IMG/VR virus record: IMGVR_UViG_3300028422_001968
Span: 1 to 30,199 of that record
Strand: one strand, 5' to 3'
Origin: a virus
DNA: 30,199 nucleotides
Shown: in pieces, positions 28,286 to 30,199 of the stretch
How positions within the stretch are numbered: the stretch's first letter is position 1
Layout: each line of letters begins with the position of its first letter
Notes under the pieces: generated by a model
What the model saw: only the letters and a program-made list of their open reading frames with translations
What the model was told of the DNA's origin: nothing
Database searches by the model: none
Position numbers and translations under genes: made by a program

Positions 28286-29746
28286 TCAAACCTCCAACAT
28301 GCTTTGAGGTACGGGGATTTCATTGATCGCGGACATCATGTATTCATCCCATTCCAGGTTCAGCAGCTTGCAGACCTCGAGCGCGGCATCGATGGACAAA
28401 TCAGCCAGCCGAGTTTCCGATTCGCATTTGATCGCCTGACCGATGTCGCCTTTGATCCAGCGCCACTGCCGCCGGGTAATTTCCTTCATCGGCGCGGCCA
28501 TGGCGGCCGCCAGACTGTCGAGGCCCGGCTCGAAGGGACAATCATCCTGCCAGCCGCCGATGCTGTCGACGCCGCGCAAGCCGATCAGACGGACCAACGT
28601 TTCGAGATCCGGCTCCGGCAGTTCGTTATTCAGGATATGTTCGTACAGCTTTTCCAGGGCGCGTTTCCAGCGGCGTTTTTCCAGACGTTCAACCGGATCC
28701 TCGACGATCACCGGCGCGGCAGTACCGCCGGAGGAAGGGGCGGCGGTATCATTCTTTCGGATCCGGCAGTAAGTCCCGGCGCCGTCACCTCCGACGATAT
28801 AGGCGTTGGCTTCCGCTTCCGGAACATCATTGTCCAGAATTTCAAAGTCATGCTTGTCGACGGAACCGAACTTTGGTTTTTCGTTGTAACAATAACTGTT
28901 GGTGACCAGTTCGATTTTTCGTTCCGGCTGAGTCTTGATCACTTTGACTTCGGCCTGGACGGCGGCGGCGGTTTTACGGTCCCAGCATTTGGGATCGAGA
29001 CACCGGTCTTCTTCCGGATCCTTCAGTTCATCGAACAGCCACGGTTCGGCCAGCGACCGATGCGGACAATCGGCACATTCGCCGGTGGGGAATCCGGCAT
29101 CGAGCAGCCGCCGGCAGAAATATTTATCCAACATGAAGGTAAAATTCTCGACGCTGCCGGGATGATCGAAGGTGCCAGGCTGATGGAACCCCTTGTGCAG
29201 ATGTTCCTGGACGGAGGCAGGGAAGCGGCTGATCGCGGCGTAATGCCCGATCTTCATTGCCGGGAAGCGCTCTTTCATCATGGCGTCCATCCAGTACGGA
29301 ATCAGACTGCAGAACTGCAGCCGCAGCCGGATGTATTTTTCCGACCGGCCCAGCAGCGAGGCGATTTCCGCGACGTCATAGCGTTCCCGGAGCTGACTGA
29401 GCTGTGCAACTTCCTCCGTCAACGCCACCGCCCGGCGTTCGAAGTTTTCGACAAAGGAAATAAGTTCCGGATCGTCGGTGTCCAGCAGCCGGTAGTGGTC
29501 TGCCGGCAGCTCGTACCGTTCCAGGAGCATCAGTGCCAGGAAGCGGCAGCGTCCGGCGATGACGTCATATTTCTTGCCGTCGATTTCCGGTGCCAGCCTG
29601 GCCAGCGTGATCGGATTAATCAGACCGGTGTTGCCGATCGACGCCGCCATGCTCTTGACGTCGTCGTCGGTGATCTCGCGGTTCTTGACACAGCGGATCT
29701 CGTTCAGGTTAATGTTTACAGGAACTTTCGCGGTTGCCTTTTTCAT
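28286..29746 (-). CDS. ParB/RepB-type DNA-binding protein
   Basis: A 486-residue protein. The N-terminal ParB domain (about 10-115) has MAASIGNTGLINPITLAR, YDVIAGRCRFLALMLL and ENFERRAVALTEEV, which correspond to the conserved ParB boxes. A helix-turn-helix follows (about 124-145, DVAEIASLLGRSEKYIRLRL). The long C-terminal part has two cysteine-rich segments (CADCPHRS, CLDPKCW) and is not familiar. Such long ParB-like proteins appear in early regions of several temperate and Mu-like phages, where they may act in DNA replication, partition or regulation. No ParA-type ATPase is visible here. The start overlaps the small upstream gene as ATGA. Confidence 0.86.
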   Translation of the reverse strand: MKKATAKVPVNINLNEIRCVKNREITDDDVKSMAASIGNTGLINPITLARLAPEIDGKKYDVIAGRCRFLALMLLERYELPADHYRLLDTDDPELISFVENFERRAVALTEEVAQLSQLRERYDVAEIASLLGRSEKYIRLRLQFCSLIPYWMDAMMKERFPAMKIGHYAAISRFPASVQEHLHKGFHQPGTFDHPGSVENFTFMLDKYFCRRLLDAGFPTGECADCPHRSLAEPWLFDELKDPEEDRCLDPKCWDRKTAAAVQAEVKVIKTQPERKIELVTNSYCYNEKPKFGSVDKHDFEILDNDVPEAEANAYIVGGDGAGTYCRIRKNDTAAPSSGGTAAPVIVEDPVERLEKRRWKRALEKLYEHILNNELPEPDLETLVRLIGLRGVDSIGGWQDDCPFEPGLDSLAAAMAAPMKEITRRQWRWIKGDIGQAIKCESETRLADLSIDAALEVCKLLNLEWDEYMMSAINEIPVPQSMLEV

Positions 29747-29874
29747 TTTTCTTCTCCGGCTTCTTTGATTTCGACAGTTGTTTTGCCGAGGGAACGCAAC
29801 GTTCCAGTTTTGTACAGCTTGCGCAATTTGGAGAGTTTGAACTTCGGGTTGTTACTGCGATTTGTCTTTTTCAT
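29743..29874 (-). CDS. 43-residue basic protein
   Basis: A short frame starting MKKTNRSNNPKFKLSKLRKL, with LRSLGKTTVEI and an acidic end (KEAGEEK). GGGGTGAG lies 3 bases before the ATG. It overlaps the ParB-like start as ATGA, which implies coupled translation. Strongly basic N-terminal half, so it may bind DNA or act as a cofactor for the next gene. No family is recognised. Confidence 0.6.
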   Translation of the reverse strand: MKKTNRSNNPKFKLSKLRKLYKTGTLRSLGKTTVEIKEAGEEK

Positions 29875-29896
29875 GGTCTCACCCCATTGTTTTCCG

Positions 29897-30199
29897 TTAT
29901 TCCACGGAGGTTAATTTTTCAGCCAGGACGCGCCCGGCTTCGGTCAACATCAAATCCCGCATGCGACGGTCACCGACTTTGTATTCGACGGTCACCAGTT
30001 TCAGGCGGGTCCATTTCTTGTTTTTTCTGCCGTTGGCCAGCATGGCCACTTTTTCCTGGACCGTTTTCTGATCCATGAGCAGAACTTCGGACAGCTCCCG
30101 GATGCAGAAGCCGGGATGCTCGTAAATCGTCAACAGAATCAGAAGGCTGGCGAGATCCAGCGACGGATATTGCCCGGCCACATCGATAAGATTATTCAT
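29897..30199 (-). CDS. Winged-helix DNA-binding protein (possibly incomplete at the window edge)
   Basis: A 100-residue protein with a winged-helix arrangement: helix LASLLILLTIYEHPGFCIRELSEVLLMDQKTVQEKVAML (about residues 17-55), then basic wing-like strands (KWTRLKLVTVEYKVGDRRMRDLMLTEAG) as in MarR-type regulators. The first codon is the last three bases of the window, so the true start and ribosome site cannot be checked. It is upstream of the ParB-like operon genes and probably regulates early phage functions. Confidence 0.72.
   Translation of the reverse strand: MNNLIDVAGQYPSLDLASLLILLTIYEHPGFCIRELSEVLLMDQKTVQEKVAMLANGRKNKKWTRLKLVTVEYKVGDRRMRDLMLTEAGRVLAEKLTSVE

Noticed and set aside
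28061-29914. A 617-residue plus-strand open frame opposite the ParB-like gene
   Set aside because: It is the mirror of a GC-rich gene with clear ParB motifs, overlaps several minus-strand genes with good ribosome sites and has no recognisable domain.

Overview
The window is about 30 kb of a contractile-tailed double-stranded DNA phage or prophage. A P2-type head and packaging set (homologues of P2 gpO, N, M, L, P and Q) and a complete contractile tail and baseplate set occupy 1..19112 on the minus strand, with the large terminase subunit running the other way from 19294. No bacterial chromosomal genes, tRNA, rRNA, CRISPR array, insertion sequence, integrase or transposase are visible, and neither genome end can be placed. 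A lipobox protein and strong Shine-Dalgarno sites fit a Gram-negative host, but the host cannot be named. Core genes are GC-rich. The repressor gene and the 21425..21823 gene are clearly AT-richer.

Late region. Leftward from the promoter region at about 19.2 kb the order is scaffold/protease (O), capsid (N), small terminase (M), head completion (L), tail completion (R, S), sheath, tube, two frameshift-linked chaperones, tape measure, a DUF2590-like baseplate protein, J, I, the portal (Q), tail fibre, fibre assembly protein, a small membrane protein, a lipoprotein, an HDWxY protein, a small baseplate-type protein, hub, spike and a DNA adenine methylase. The portal sits among the baseplate and fibre genes, far from the terminase, which departs from the P2 plan. 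The spike carries a J-like segment. Rightward from 19294 come the terminase ATPase and an Ogr/Delta zinc-finger late activator.

Accessory and control region (21.4-25.0 kb). It holds an AT-rich membrane protein, an XRE-type regulator, a higBA toxin-antitoxin pair whose toxin gene has one extra base, and a short leftward operon of four unrecognised genes. That operon starts at a strong promoter with a 20-bp palindrome in its spacer. Its leader contains a C4-type antisense RNA, the P1/P7 c4 class. Two target copies flank the RNA, and the second covers the ribosome binding site of the first gene. A divergently transcribed HTH protein with a C-terminal membrane helix is the likely repressor. This C4 locus, with unknown proteins in the position antirepressors usually hold, is the most interesting part of the window.

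Leftward early-type operon (30.2-25.0 kb). It encodes a winged-helix protein, a ParB-like protein, many small overlapping genes, a 45-residue stand-alone piece resembling the glycyl-radical end of the anaerobic ribonucleotide reductase NrdD, an ASCH-domain protein and zinc-ribbon proteins. It ends at a terminator at 24998..25025. Several of its genes share an almost identical ribosome binding site, as if acquired as cassettes.
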